Both the position numbers and the translations under genes were made by a program. This document shows, one piece after another, positions 43,856 to 51,975 of a DNA stretch of 64,000 nt. The stretch comes from Neogemmobacter tilapiae (GTDB lineage: Bacteria > Pseudomonadota > Alphaproteobacteria > Rhodobacterales > Rhodobacteraceae), in contig NZ_BMYJ01000014.1 in the NCBI RefSeq assembly GCF_014652215.1, forward strand, positions 30,158 through 94,157, read 5' to 3'. Positions within the stretch are counted from its first letter, which is position 1. Every line of letters starts with the position of its first letter. Below the pieces are notes generated by a model. The model searched no databases and was not told where the DNA came from. It saw only the letters and a program-made list of their open reading frames with translations.

Positions 43856-45529
43856 CTACGCTTCGTCTTTCGGTTCCACTGGAAAAGGTTGCAGCATCGC
43901 CGCCCCCGTTTCGGCGGCACGCACCCGCGGCACAATTTGCGTCGAGGCCAAAGCCACCAGCATCCGCGTTTGTCCGTCCACAAATTCCGTCAGCCGGTCG
44001 CGCATCGCATCCATCGGTGCCGCCGTCTGCCGATCCAGCGTGTCTTGCGCCAAAAGCGTCACTCGGGCCTGCAACTTCACCCGGAAATCGCGCAGCAGTG
44101 TCGCCCGATTCTGCCCTGGCATCGGTTTCCACGACCAGGTCGCCGCCCCCAGATCAAGGCCCGTCGCCCGCGCCTCGGCGCTGCGAACGGAAATAAAGGT
44201 TCCCAGATTGCTTTCGGCCTGCACCATACGGGTTTCCGAACCCAGAACTTCGCGCGAGATCTGCGAGAATTCCCGTGCCGCCCGCCGCAAGGTGCGGTCC
44301 GACAGCGAACGGCAATTCTGCGCGAAACCCAAGCAAGCTGACCGCAACTGCAAACGCAGGCGGAACGTGTCGATTTCCAGATTGGTGATCTCTTCCGCCT
44401 TGTCGATCCGCCGGTTCAGGTCGGAAACAGCGGTTTCGATGAATTGCTGCCCCAGCCGTGCAAGACGTTGACGGAACTGATCGGCATTCTGTTGCGCTTG
44501 CCGCTTCAATTCACTGGCCAGACGCTGACCCAGCTTTTCGGCGCGCTCGGTCACCTCATCAGCAGACAACTGGCAGGCGGCAATCTGTTCAGCCGTCCGA
44601 TCCTCACCCTCGTGCCCGATGTTGTCCAGAATCGCGCGGAACTGCCGCCGCACTTTGCCCACCATACGCCGCAGGGGGCTTGCCGCCATCACCTTGCCGA
44701 GAGCATCCACCAACTGCGGCATTCCCGACAATTTCCACACAAAGCTGGGCGCATGATCATCGCCATCGACATCGGCCACTTCGGCCAACTGCAAAAGCGT
44801 TTCCTTGCTGTCTTCCCCCAAGGCTGCCAGCCGGTCCTTTAGGGCTGCTTCGGCCCAGGAAAGGCTGCCAAAAACGATCTGCGGCCGCATCGCGCCGGTG
44901 TGCCGCTCGATGGCCGACTCCAGCCGTGCCCGAATGGCCGGAATGTCTTTGGCCGGATTTTCCAGGCAGTCCACACGGTTGATGAACAGAACCAGTGGCT
45001 GGGCCGTCTGCGCCCGCAGCAACCGGACCAGCGACAGGTCAATGGCCCCTTTCAGCCGGTCCGCCGACAGAACCAACAGCTGCACCTCAAGCTCTTGTGC
45101 GGCGTTCAATTCAGCCCGCTGCGCCAAAACTTCGGGCGAAGGGGTCCGCCCAAGATCAACAAGTGCCACAGGCAACAGCCCCGCCCCCATGCCTTGCCCG
45201 GCTTGCGCCGTCACCGCTTCGCGAAAGCGCGCGCGCGGCGAGGTCACGCGCACAGGGACGGGCCCCAAATGGCCTGCCAGCACTTGCAACAGGGTCGAAA
45301 CGCCGGCGCCCGGTGTCCCAGACAGCACAAGGCTGACGGCGGCGCCGGTCAGTTGTGACTGAAACTGCCGCACCAAGCGCAAGGACGACAAATCCAACAT
45401 CGGCTGCACGCTGATCATCGCAGCATTTAGCGAACCAATGTCGGCCCGCAAACTTTTCAACGGTTGGGGGCACAGTGACAAGACCGCGGCCTGCGCGTCA
45501 GATTGACGATGGCTTGCCCTTGTATTCAT
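43856..45529 (-). CDS. Dynamin-like GTPase relative with degraded P-loop (class A)
   Basis: 557 aa from the ATG at 45529. The nucleotide-binding part is altered: GTPGAGVST at 71-79 has Val where the P-loop Lys should be, the G3 position reads VDLGRT (about 124-129), while G4 NRVD is kept at 184-187. The region after G4 (VFGSLSWAEAAL, DDHAPSFVWKLSGMPQLVDAL) aligns with the same region of the 681-aa GTPase (VFGSAKWAETAL, FLWMLSGVPDL). Long helical C-terminal half. It probably binds no GTP or binds it weakly and may act as a regulatory partner. Other in-frame ATGs upstream look non-coding. Confidence 0.8.
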   Translation of the reverse strand: MNTRASHRQSDAQAAVLSLCPQPLKSLRADIGSLNAAMISVQPMLDLSSLRLVRQFQSQLTGAAVSLVLSGTPGAGVSTLLQVLAGHLGPVPVRVTSPRARFREAVTAQAGQGMGAGLLPVALVDLGRTPSPEVLAQRAELNAAQELEVQLLVLSADRLKGAIDLSLVRLLRAQTAQPLVLFINRVDCLENPAKDIPAIRARLESAIERHTGAMRPQIVFGSLSWAEAALKDRLAALGEDSKETLLQLAEVADVDGDDHAPSFVWKLSGMPQLVDALGKVMAASPLRRMVGKVRRQFRAILDNIGHEGEDRTAEQIAACQLSADEVTERAEKLGQRLASELKRQAQQNADQFRQRLARLGQQFIETAVSDLNRRIDKAEEITNLEIDTFRLRLQLRSACLGFAQNCRSLSDRTLRRAAREFSQISREVLGSETRMVQAESNLGTFISVRSAEARATGLDLGAATWSWKPMPGQNRATLLRDFRVKLQARVTLLAQDTLDRQTAAPMDAMRDRLTEFVDGQTRMLVALASTQIVPRVRAAETGAAMLQPFPVEPKDEA

Positions 45530-45590
45530 CTTGCGGACCAGTCTTCCTACTTGTCTTGCGGTGCCAGGCACCGGGATAGGGTTAAGGGCT

Positions 45591-45998
45591 TCAGGCCGCC
45601 AGACGCGCCTGAACCGGCATTCCAGCCAAGGCGCGGGCCGCGCCCACGCTGGCCACCAGATCCACAGCCGCGGCGGCGATGGCGCAATCGCCCAGCATCG
45701 ACTGCAACTCATCTTCGTCTGCGACGCCAACCAGCACGGAGATCGTGTCAAATCCCGCATGGCCTTGCAGGCTGAACACGGTGTGTTTCTGCCGCTTTTG
45801 ATAGGTCGCCGCGCCATCCAGATGCCAGGCATCATCGGCAATAACCGTCACACCCAGATCAGGATGCTCAAGGCACATGCAGGCCCCGCGGCCCGCGGCC
45901 AGTTGCGACAGATGCCCCAGAGCATCATTCAAGGGGCTGCCATCGGACAGCATTTGATCTTCGATCATGTCCAGAATGTTCGGCATCGCGTCAAACAT
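45591..45998 (-). CDS. Hypothetical protein in dynamin region
   Basis: 135 aa. Features: an N-terminal helix MFDAMPNILDMIEDQM, CMCLEHPDLGVTVIADDAW, then a beta-rich stretch VFSLQGHAGFDTISVLVGVADED, ending in an Ala-rich helix. The rhythm recalls a GAF-like or longin-like fold but I cannot assign a family. It is preceded by 371 bp containing a terminator for the upstream GTPase gene, so it likely starts a new transcript with the degraded GTPase (61 bp downstream). No function proposed. Confidence 0.65.
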   Translation of the reverse strand: MFDAMPNILDMIEDQMLSDGSPLNDALGHLSQLAAGRGACMCLEHPDLGVTVIADDAWHLDGAATYQKRQKHTVFSLQGHAGFDTISVLVGVADEDELQSMLGDCAIAAAAVDLVASVGAARALAGMPVQARLAA

Positions 45999-46369
45999 CG
46001 GAGTTCCCTTTCGCCTGCTGCCCTTGCGGCATCACATTGCGCATGTTGACGTTATAGAAGCCGAGTTCAGCGTTTCTTTGGCCCGATTATAGCAAAACTA
46101 TGACCGAGCCTTTCGGCGGGATGTCGATAGATGGGGCGTTGTGTATTTAAAATCAAAGTCTTACGATGATTCTGGTGGTCGATGTAAAAGAAATTTTAGT
46201 GCCCAGATCGTGCTGTGGTGCAGAAAACCTGCGACCGTGCAGCCAGCCAACGCAATAGCTTTTTCGTCCTGAAAAGGTCTGGAACACCACGATTCCAACC
46301 CCGCGTGGCCAAGGCCCCTAGCAGGCCCATGCAAAGGCAAACCGCCCCAGAAGGGGCGGTTCGGATTGA
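45999..46369. other. Intergenic region between dynamin units
   Basis: 371 bp. Noticeably AT-rich at 46080-46210. Contains the terminator at 46340-46361 and probably a promoter for the 45998 gene. No gene seen. Confidence 0.5.
46340..46361 (-). terminator. Hairpin terminator of the 513-aa GTPase gene
   Basis: AACCGCCCC (46340-46348) pairs with GGGGCGGTT (46353-46361), loop AGAA. It lies 9 bp after the stop at 46370; on the reverse strand it is followed by TGCCTTT. Confidence 0.75.
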
Positions 46370-47911
46370 TCAATTTACGCTTTGGGTCAATCGACTCAAG
46401 TCGCGTGAAAGCTGCAAAAGAAGGATTGCAGAATCCTCAAGCGGGCCCTCGCCAGGCTCGGCAGTCATCAGAATGACTGTATCCAGCGCCTCTTGGAATT
46501 GGCCAAACAGCCACTCCGTATCGGGCTTGGTGATATCCGCGGAAGAAATCTGATCGATCACCTCCATCACCGTGTCGCTGGCGGCCTGCGCAAATCCACT
46601 TTCCTCGATGTCGTCGTGGGCCGCGATCAGCGCGATCAACGCGTCGATTTTCTTTTGCCACTCGCTGATCAGCCTATGCGTCGGCGCTTTCTGCCGCAGC
46701 CGAGCAGCAGGGGCCGGGCCATGATCCACGGGCGTCGGTGTTGTCGCCGCATCGGGCAACGGAGCATCAAAGGGGTCGTTGTCATCGTCCAGTTCAGGCG
46801 TTGGCCGACCCTTCAATTTGGCCAGACCAGCCAGCGGATTGATCTTGGCGGGCTTATCGCCACCGGCCGGACGCAGCTCGGTCTTGTTCGCCGCAGCAAC
46901 TGCGGCTTTCAACATGTTCAACGACTTCTTCGGTGCGGCCTCGTCCAAGGCAGCGTCCACGGGCGCCTCAACCGCTGCCGCATAGGCCGCCGCCACCTGC
47001 GGTGTTGCCGCCCGCTGTTCGGCCACCGCCGCCTTGGCCACCAAAGGCTGGATCGTTTTGACCATCAATTCCCGTGCCGCCACGACTTCCGGCTGGCGGA
47101 TGTCTTCAGCGACCTTGTGAATCCCGTCGAACAGCTTCTGCCCACCACTGTCAGCCCAAGATTTTGCATCCTTCACCACCCCTTTGGGGGCAGCGTCAAT
47201 CGCTGTCGGCGTGTCGATCGGCAGGATCGCATGGAAATTGTCACCCGCCTCTTTCTCAAGGCGCGACATAATCCGCGCATAACCCTGCTTCACCGAAGGC
47301 AAATCCACATGCGTCACCGCCAAAAGCCCGTGCTTCAGCACATTCGGAGACAATTGGAACCATGTATGCCGTTCGCTTTCGCGCCAAGCCTGCACCGCAT
47401 TGGTGCACCAGATGACCATTTCCGCCCGACCCGAAAGTTCGACCAGAACCTCACCTTCCCGGTCAGGGTCCGAGGTGCCGGGCGTATCAAAGATCGTGAC
47501 ATTCCGCAGAAACGGGTTCGGTGCCGTCAGAACGATGTAATCGGGGTCGATATCCATCAGATTGCTGAAATCAGCCCCATCAAACACTTGCGGGTCGCGC
47601 CCATCCCACCAGCAGGCCTGCGACGTCAGCGTCGTCCCATAGCGAAAAACCACCGGCGGCAGAGGGCTGGCCAAGACTCCAGTCGGGATCAACTGTTCGC
47701 CCACCAGCAGGTTGGTCAGCGTCGATTTGCCCGAGCTGAATTCCCCCGCGATCATCAATCGAACCGGGGCGGCCAGGCGCTTGACCAGCGCCTCGGCTTG
47801 CGCGCGCGCCTCTCCCACGCCCGGTTGTTCGGCCAGATGGCCGGTCGTGCTGTCGGACAGGAACTTATTCAGTTCCGTTGTGACAAGTTCAGTTTCCAAA
47901 GGTGTCGTCAT
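46370..47911 (-). CDS. Dynamin-like GTPase, class B (513 aa)
   Basis: Motifs: P-loop GEFSSGKST (56-64), G2-region LPPVVFRYG, G3 DTPG (142-145), G4 THVD (200-203). The stretch WCTNAVQAWRESERHTW (about 168-184) is shared with the 631-aa GTPase (WCTHAGQAWRESE), so both belong to one subfamily. The C-terminal part (about 300-400) is Ala/Pro-rich and likely disordered, followed by a helix bundle. Starts 4 bp before the end of the 696-aa gene, a translationally coupled pair. As a dynamin-like protein it should oligomerise at membranes. Confidence 0.85.
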   Translation of the reverse strand: MTTPLETELVTTELNKFLSDSTTGHLAEQPGVGEARAQAEALVKRLAAPVRLMIAGEFSSGKSTLTNLLVGEQLIPTGVLASPLPPVVFRYGTTLTSQACWWDGRDPQVFDGADFSNLMDIDPDYIVLTAPNPFLRNVTIFDTPGTSDPDREGEVLVELSGRAEMVIWCTNAVQAWRESERHTWFQLSPNVLKHGLLAVTHVDLPSVKQGYARIMSRLEKEAGDNFHAILPIDTPTAIDAAPKGVVKDAKSWADSGGQKLFDGIHKVAEDIRQPEVVAARELMVKTIQPLVAKAAVAEQRAATPQVAAAYAAAVEAPVDAALDEAAPKKSLNMLKAAVAAANKTELRPAGGDKPAKINPLAGLAKLKGRPTPELDDDNDPFDAPLPDAATTPTPVDHGPAPAARLRQKAPTHRLISEWQKKIDALIALIAAHDDIEESGFAQAASDTVMEVIDQISSADITKPDTEWLFGQFQEALDTVILMTAEPGEGPLEDSAILLLQLSRDLSRLTQSVN

Positions 47912-49998
47912 GCGGCTTCATTTTTCCGTTTTGCCGCATGTTGCGCGTTCGCAAGGGATTCTACCAGACGTTCGGCAGAAATCAGATCGCTTCTGACCTG
48001 TTCGCGCAACGCTTTGCGTTTTTGCAGCTCAAATTCCGAATACTCATCGCCCGAAGCGGTGATCCCGGCCAGTTCATGCAACTGGGCGTCGGCATCGCCC
48101 CGGAATTCTTCTGTCACCCGTTCGATGGTTTCAAACACACCCACCCGCGACGAGGCCACCATGTCGGTGGTCATTTGCAAGAATTGCTCGCGCACCGACT
48201 TCAACGCCTGATTCACCTTCTGTGGCGAGCCACCAAAGATCAGGTTCAACCAAGACGCAGACAACTCCACCGAAACCGTCCGGTAAAGCGAATCCATCTG
48301 CGGGGCCAGAACGGATAGCGCTGTCGTGCTGAACTTGACCGAAGCGATACGGTCCCGAATCTTTTCGGGCAGTGTGTCGCGGATCGCCACTTCAAATTCC
48401 CGCGCTTCGTTCACCAACCGCTCGCGCAGCCGGTTGAACGTGTCGGTGAACTTGAACTCCAGATCACGCCGCAAGGGGTCAACATCGCAGCCGATCGTCG
48501 TGCCCCGCTTGGCCCGCGACAGCGCTGCCTGCAACACACCGGTCTGTTCTGCGATGAAACCATCGACCGACTTGGTCATTTCGCGAACCGACAGATCAAA
48601 GACAGATTCCGCCGTGGCCGACAGCGCCGCCCGGGCATCCTTGGCACCCGTCGCCACCAGTTCCGCCATGTCCTTGACTTCACGGGCACTGGCCAAGGGC
48701 CGGAACTCCGAACCGCTTTCATCGAACAGCGTCAGACGAATTTGCGACCGTTCCACCGCTTGCCGCGCCACCGCCAGCAGGTCGGCCTGCGCCTCTTCCA
48801 TCGCCTTGGCTGCCGGGCCGTATTGGACCATGTCCGACATGACCTCCATCAGCTCTTGCATCCCCGAGGCCAGATAAGCCTCGGCCCGGGCCGGATCATC
48901 AATGTGATGAGTCGGGTCCAGCGCCTTGGCTGGTTCCGTCAGTCCGCGCGCCTTGACAAAAGAGTTCAGCGCATTGCGGTCCAGCAATTCTTCGTTGCCT
49001 GTCAGGGCAAAGTTCGCCCAAGCCGCCGAACCCACGACCACACTGATTTCCTTGCCGTCCAGTTCGCGCTTCAGGTTCTCAATCACCTTCTGGCGGACCG
49101 GCTCAATATTGTCGGCCGGATTGCGGATTTCGTCCAGACGGTTGACGAACACCACGAAACGGTCGCGGTTCAGCGCCTTGAGCAACCGGATCAGCCGCAC
49201 ATCGGATTTCGACAGCGACTGGTGCGCCGACAGAATCACGATGAAATGGTCCGAGTTTTCGATGCTTTGCTGGGTGATTTCTTCCCGGATCAGCAAGGGG
49301 TCATTCACGCCGGGCGTGTCGATCAGCGTCAGCGGGAACCCGAACGGTTCCTGCGGAAAGAAGATCTCCGCCGAATGGGTGATGTCGGCAAACCGGCCCG
49401 AGGTCGGGCTGGCGATCCGCGCCTCAGGGTCGTCCCCCGCCGCCACGTAATGCGCCAGCAGTTCCGGCGTCACCTGTTCAAAACGGTGCGCCTTGCCCAG
49501 CAGATGCGCAAACTTCGTCCCCAGACGCAATTCGGCCCGCGCCCGCATGGCCGCAACCTGTTCGCCCAGCTTTTCGCGCTTGTAATCTTCCAGCAAACCA
49601 TCGGTCAGCTCGCCCAGACGCCCGCCGCGGTTCGCCAGACGATCCCATTCCGCATCGTTGAAAAAGCGGAAGATCGCGCCCGAATTCTTGCCGGTCGGGT
49701 GACCAAAGTGCAGCCGCGTCACCACGGTTGTCCAAGGGTTCACGTCCGACGGCAAAAGCCCTGCCCGCCGCGTCAAAGCGTTGATGGTCGAGGATTTCCC
49801 AGCCTTGATCTGCCCAATCACACCAACGCGGATCGAGGTGTTCCGCACCCGGGTTCGGATGGCCGAGGCGCGTTTGGTCAGCGTTCCGCCTGACAGAGCA
49901 GCCAATTGTTCGATGTCGGCCAGCAGCCGGGCACGTTGGCGGCCCAGATCAACCCCCAGCGGGGGCATCTCGAAAACGGCATCCCACTCTTCACTCAT
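47908..49998 (-). CDS. Dynamin-like GTPase, class A (696 aa)
   Basis: P-loop GQIKAGKSS (62-70), LLPSDVNPWTTVVT switch region (81-94), G3 DTPG (227-230), G4 NRLD (286-289), then a helical stalk to the C-terminus. LSASWLNLIFGG at about 600 could be a membrane-binding hydrophobic segment. It is closely similar to the 681-aa GTPase in these motifs, including GRFADITHSAEIFF and ILSAHQSL. Forms a coupled pair with the class B gene below (4-bp overlap). The GTP cycle would drive membrane tubulation or fusion; the real activity is unknown. Confidence 0.88.
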   Translation of the reverse strand: MSEEWDAVFEMPPLGVDLGRQRARLLADIEQLAALSGGTLTKRASAIRTRVRNTSIRVGVIGQIKAGKSSTINALTRRAGLLPSDVNPWTTVVTRLHFGHPTGKNSGAIFRFFNDAEWDRLANRGGRLGELTDGLLEDYKREKLGEQVAAMRARAELRLGTKFAHLLGKAHRFEQVTPELLAHYVAAGDDPEARIASPTSGRFADITHSAEIFFPQEPFGFPLTLIDTPGVNDPLLIREEITQQSIENSDHFIVILSAHQSLSKSDVRLIRLLKALNRDRFVVFVNRLDEIRNPADNIEPVRQKVIENLKRELDGKEISVVVGSAAWANFALTGNEELLDRNALNSFVKARGLTEPAKALDPTHHIDDPARAEAYLASGMQELMEVMSDMVQYGPAAKAMEEAQADLLAVARQAVERSQIRLTLFDESGSEFRPLASAREVKDMAELVATGAKDARAALSATAESVFDLSVREMTKSVDGFIAEQTGVLQAALSRAKRGTTIGCDVDPLRRDLEFKFTDTFNRLRERLVNEAREFEVAIRDTLPEKIRDRIASVKFSTTALSVLAPQMDSLYRTVSVELSASWLNLIFGGSPQKVNQALKSVREQFLQMTTDMVASSRVGVFETIERVTEEFRGDADAQLHELAGITASGDEYSEFELQKRKALREQVRSDLISAERLVESLANAQHAAKRKNEAA

Positions 49999-50179
49999 CG
50001 AATCAATCCACTCCCATCAGGTGCAAGCCACCCTGATTCTGCTTTACGATCAGCGCCTAATTGCGCCCATCGTGTGTTTCTGGCTGTAAAACCAGAATAT
50101 TTTTCAAACTATGAGGCATTTTCGCCTGTCCCTGACGATCATGCCTCCACCACCCACAACTCCAAGGCGACGTCGCCCG

Positions 50180-51163
50180 TCAGCCTGGCCCATTCGGTCG
50201 CAACACCTTGTTCGCAAGTTGGAAGACGCGCGAAAGGTCGGTATTGGAAAACACGGCCATTCCGACACCATAGGCGTCGACGAAATAGGCCAGCGACTGG
50301 TTCTGAATCCCCCCCGCGCGCATCACGATCAATTGCGTCGGCGACAGGATCTCTTTGGTCAGTCCGCGCCACCGCATCATGTCGGTCACAATCTGCGCGG
50401 CTTGGTTCAGAATGGCGTTGTCGTCCAGACTGCCGCTGACGGATTCCACATTGCCACCCGCATTCAGGATGGCACAGAAATCAACTTGCGGGCCCACTTG
50501 ATCAAAAAACGCCTGCAAAAGTGCTTCACCGGTCGCGGGTTGCGCCGAAGGCGGCTTGACCGGAGCGACGGGCTTCTGCGCCGCCGCTTCGGATTTTGCC
50601 TTGATCAGCGCCTTCATCGCTGCCGTCGGATCCAGCTTTTTCGCGGCATCGCCAGCTGGGGCAGGGGCCGCAGCCTTGGCCGCGGGTGGCGGCGGGACCC
50701 AAAGTTGCGCTGCCGTCGCGCGGGCAAACTCTTCCAACTTGTCGGGCATGAACCCAATCGCGCCCGCCGCGTAATAAGTGTCTGGCGGGGCTGACAGCAC
50801 CGTCAAAGCCCCATTTCGCGCTGCAAAAGCACCGATCAGCTCACCAATGCCCTTGTTTTGCTGCGCAAGTGTCTTGTCATCCCGTGTTGCGAAAACCTCG
50901 GGCCCACCCTTCACCAGCGATGCGGGCTCAACCTTCACCACTTTCAGCAGACGCCGCCCCCCGGCGTGAACAACCAACTCCGAATCGTTCCCCACCCGAA
51001 ACGTCAAGCGCCGTGGCAGCATGGTTTCGTTGATCTCGGCACAGATCGACGCGGCCCGTTCCATCGCCCGATCTTCGTCGATATCGCGCAGGCCCCCCGC
51101 GGCGAAAACTTCGCCGTCACGGCTGCGCTGAAGAACTTCGATCAGGGTATCGGCAAGCGGCAT
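50180..51163 (-). CDS. Possible roadblock/LC7-like protein with Pro/Ala linker
   Basis: 327 aa. An N-terminal domain of unknown type (about 1-155) is followed by a Pro/Ala/Lys linker (about 156-225) and a C-terminal alpha-beta domain (VDFCAILNAGGNVESVSGSL, SLAYFVDAYGVGMAVFSNTD) whose order of strands and helices fits a roadblock/longin fold. Such domains regulate small GTPases (MglB type). The assignment is by pattern only. Position between two A-B dynamin pairs supports a partner role. Confidence 0.6.
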   Translation of the reverse strand: MPLADTLIEVLQRSRDGEVFAAGGLRDIDEDRAMERAASICAEINETMLPRRLTFRVGNDSELVVHAGGRRLLKVVKVEPASLVKGGPEVFATRDDKTLAQQNKGIGELIGAFAARNGALTVLSAPPDTYYAAGAIGFMPDKLEEFARATAAQLWVPPPPAAKAAAPAPAGDAAKKLDPTAAMKALIKAKSEAAAQKPVAPVKPPSAQPATGEALLQAFFDQVGPQVDFCAILNAGGNVESVSGSLDDNAILNQAAQIVTDMMRWRGLTKEILSPTQLIVMRAGGIQNQSLAYFVDAYGVGMAVFSNTDLSRVFQLANKVLRPNGPG

Positions 51164-51261
51164 GATTGGTTCTTTGTTCCTGACGGATTATTCTGTCCGT
51201 TTCACATAGGCTTGGACTGACGCAGGGGCAAGTCAGAGCCCCAGCGTCTTGGTAAGTTTCC

Positions 51262-51666
51262 TCAGACGGCGGCGGTGACAGAATCCAGTCCCATCCGCGC
51301 TTTGGTCAAGACCATGCCTGGATTCGCGCTGCGGCGGCAGACAAAACAAACGACGTGGCCCGGATATTTCTTGGTCCGCATGAAAACGTGCAGGAAATGT
51401 TCCGAGAACACGAGGATCTCCTGAAAATAGTGCTGGTCGTCTTTTTCTTGCCCGCGGATTTTTTTGAACAGCATCTCGATTTGCGTGACGCTTTGGCCTT
51501 GGAACAGGTCGGCTGTCGCCGCAGCGAGGGTGTCCAACACCTCTTGCGGATGCGAATCAACGGTTTGAACGCCCAGCAACATGCCGGTGTCCATATCGAC
51601 ATAGCCCGAAGCCAGGCATTCCGGCACCGTCGACATCGTTGCTTGCAGCGCTTGATCCAGCGACAT
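51262..51666 (-). CDS. Roadblock/LC7-like small protein
   Basis: 134 aa from the ATG at 51666 (MSLDQALQATMSTVPEC); the frame is open 20 codons further without a ribosome signal. The plan MSTVPECLASGYVDMDTGMLLGV, then a helix VLDTLAAATADLFQGQSV, then EILVFSEHFLHVFMR and HVVCFVCRRSANPGMVL matches the roadblock/LC7 fold, as in gliding-protein partner MglB. It lies 98 bp upstream of the 327-aa protein. Likely GTPase-binding partner. Confidence 0.7.
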   Translation of the reverse strand: MSLDQALQATMSTVPECLASGYVDMDTGMLLGVQTVDSHPQEVLDTLAAATADLFQGQSVTQIEMLFKKIRGQEKDDQHYFQEILVFSEHFLHVFMRTKKYPGHVVCFVCRRSANPGMVLTKARMGLDSVTAAV

Positions 51667-51975
51667 CTGTCTTCCTTTCGTTCGTGTTTTCTGGCCACCC
51701 CTTCGGGAACTGGCCGAAACACTCATGTTAACCCAACCCTGACCTAAGCCGGAAAAGCGACATAATTTGGGTCATTCCGTGGGAATGTTTCGCGACTGGC
51801 CTGACTTTAGTCAAGTTTTGCCAAATTTATCAAGTATTGTCGCCAATCTGTTGCCAGCCGTCCGCGGCCCTCGCCGTATTGCAGCAACTTTGGTTGCAGG
51901 GCGCACCGCGCTTGACCTTTGAATGACAATGGCCCCGAGATTTGCTTTCGGGGCCACCCAAAGATTCTTGACCGA
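51667..51975. other. Intergenic region upstream of roadblock-like genes
   Basis: 309 bp. Includes the terminator at 51930-51956 and probably the promoter of the roadblock-like gene pair. No gene seen. Confidence 0.5.
51930..51956 (-). terminator. Hairpin terminator of the 631-aa GTPase gene
   Basis: TGGCCCCGA (51930-51938) pairs with TCGGGGCCA (51948-51956). It lies 20 bp after the stop at 51976 and ends the first dynamin transcript. Confidence 0.75.

Noticed and set aside
46493..48211. 572-codon open frame antisense to two dynamin genes
   Set aside because: Same reason; the peptide is His/Arg/Gln-rich low complexity and both dynamin genes have clear motifs.
49999..50179. TTCTGG/CCAGAA hairpin at 50078-50097 as a terminator between the roadblock-like and 696-aa GTPase genes
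   Set aside because: The stem is only six pairs with an 8-nt loop and no good uridine run, so I do not call it; the two genes may be on one transcript.
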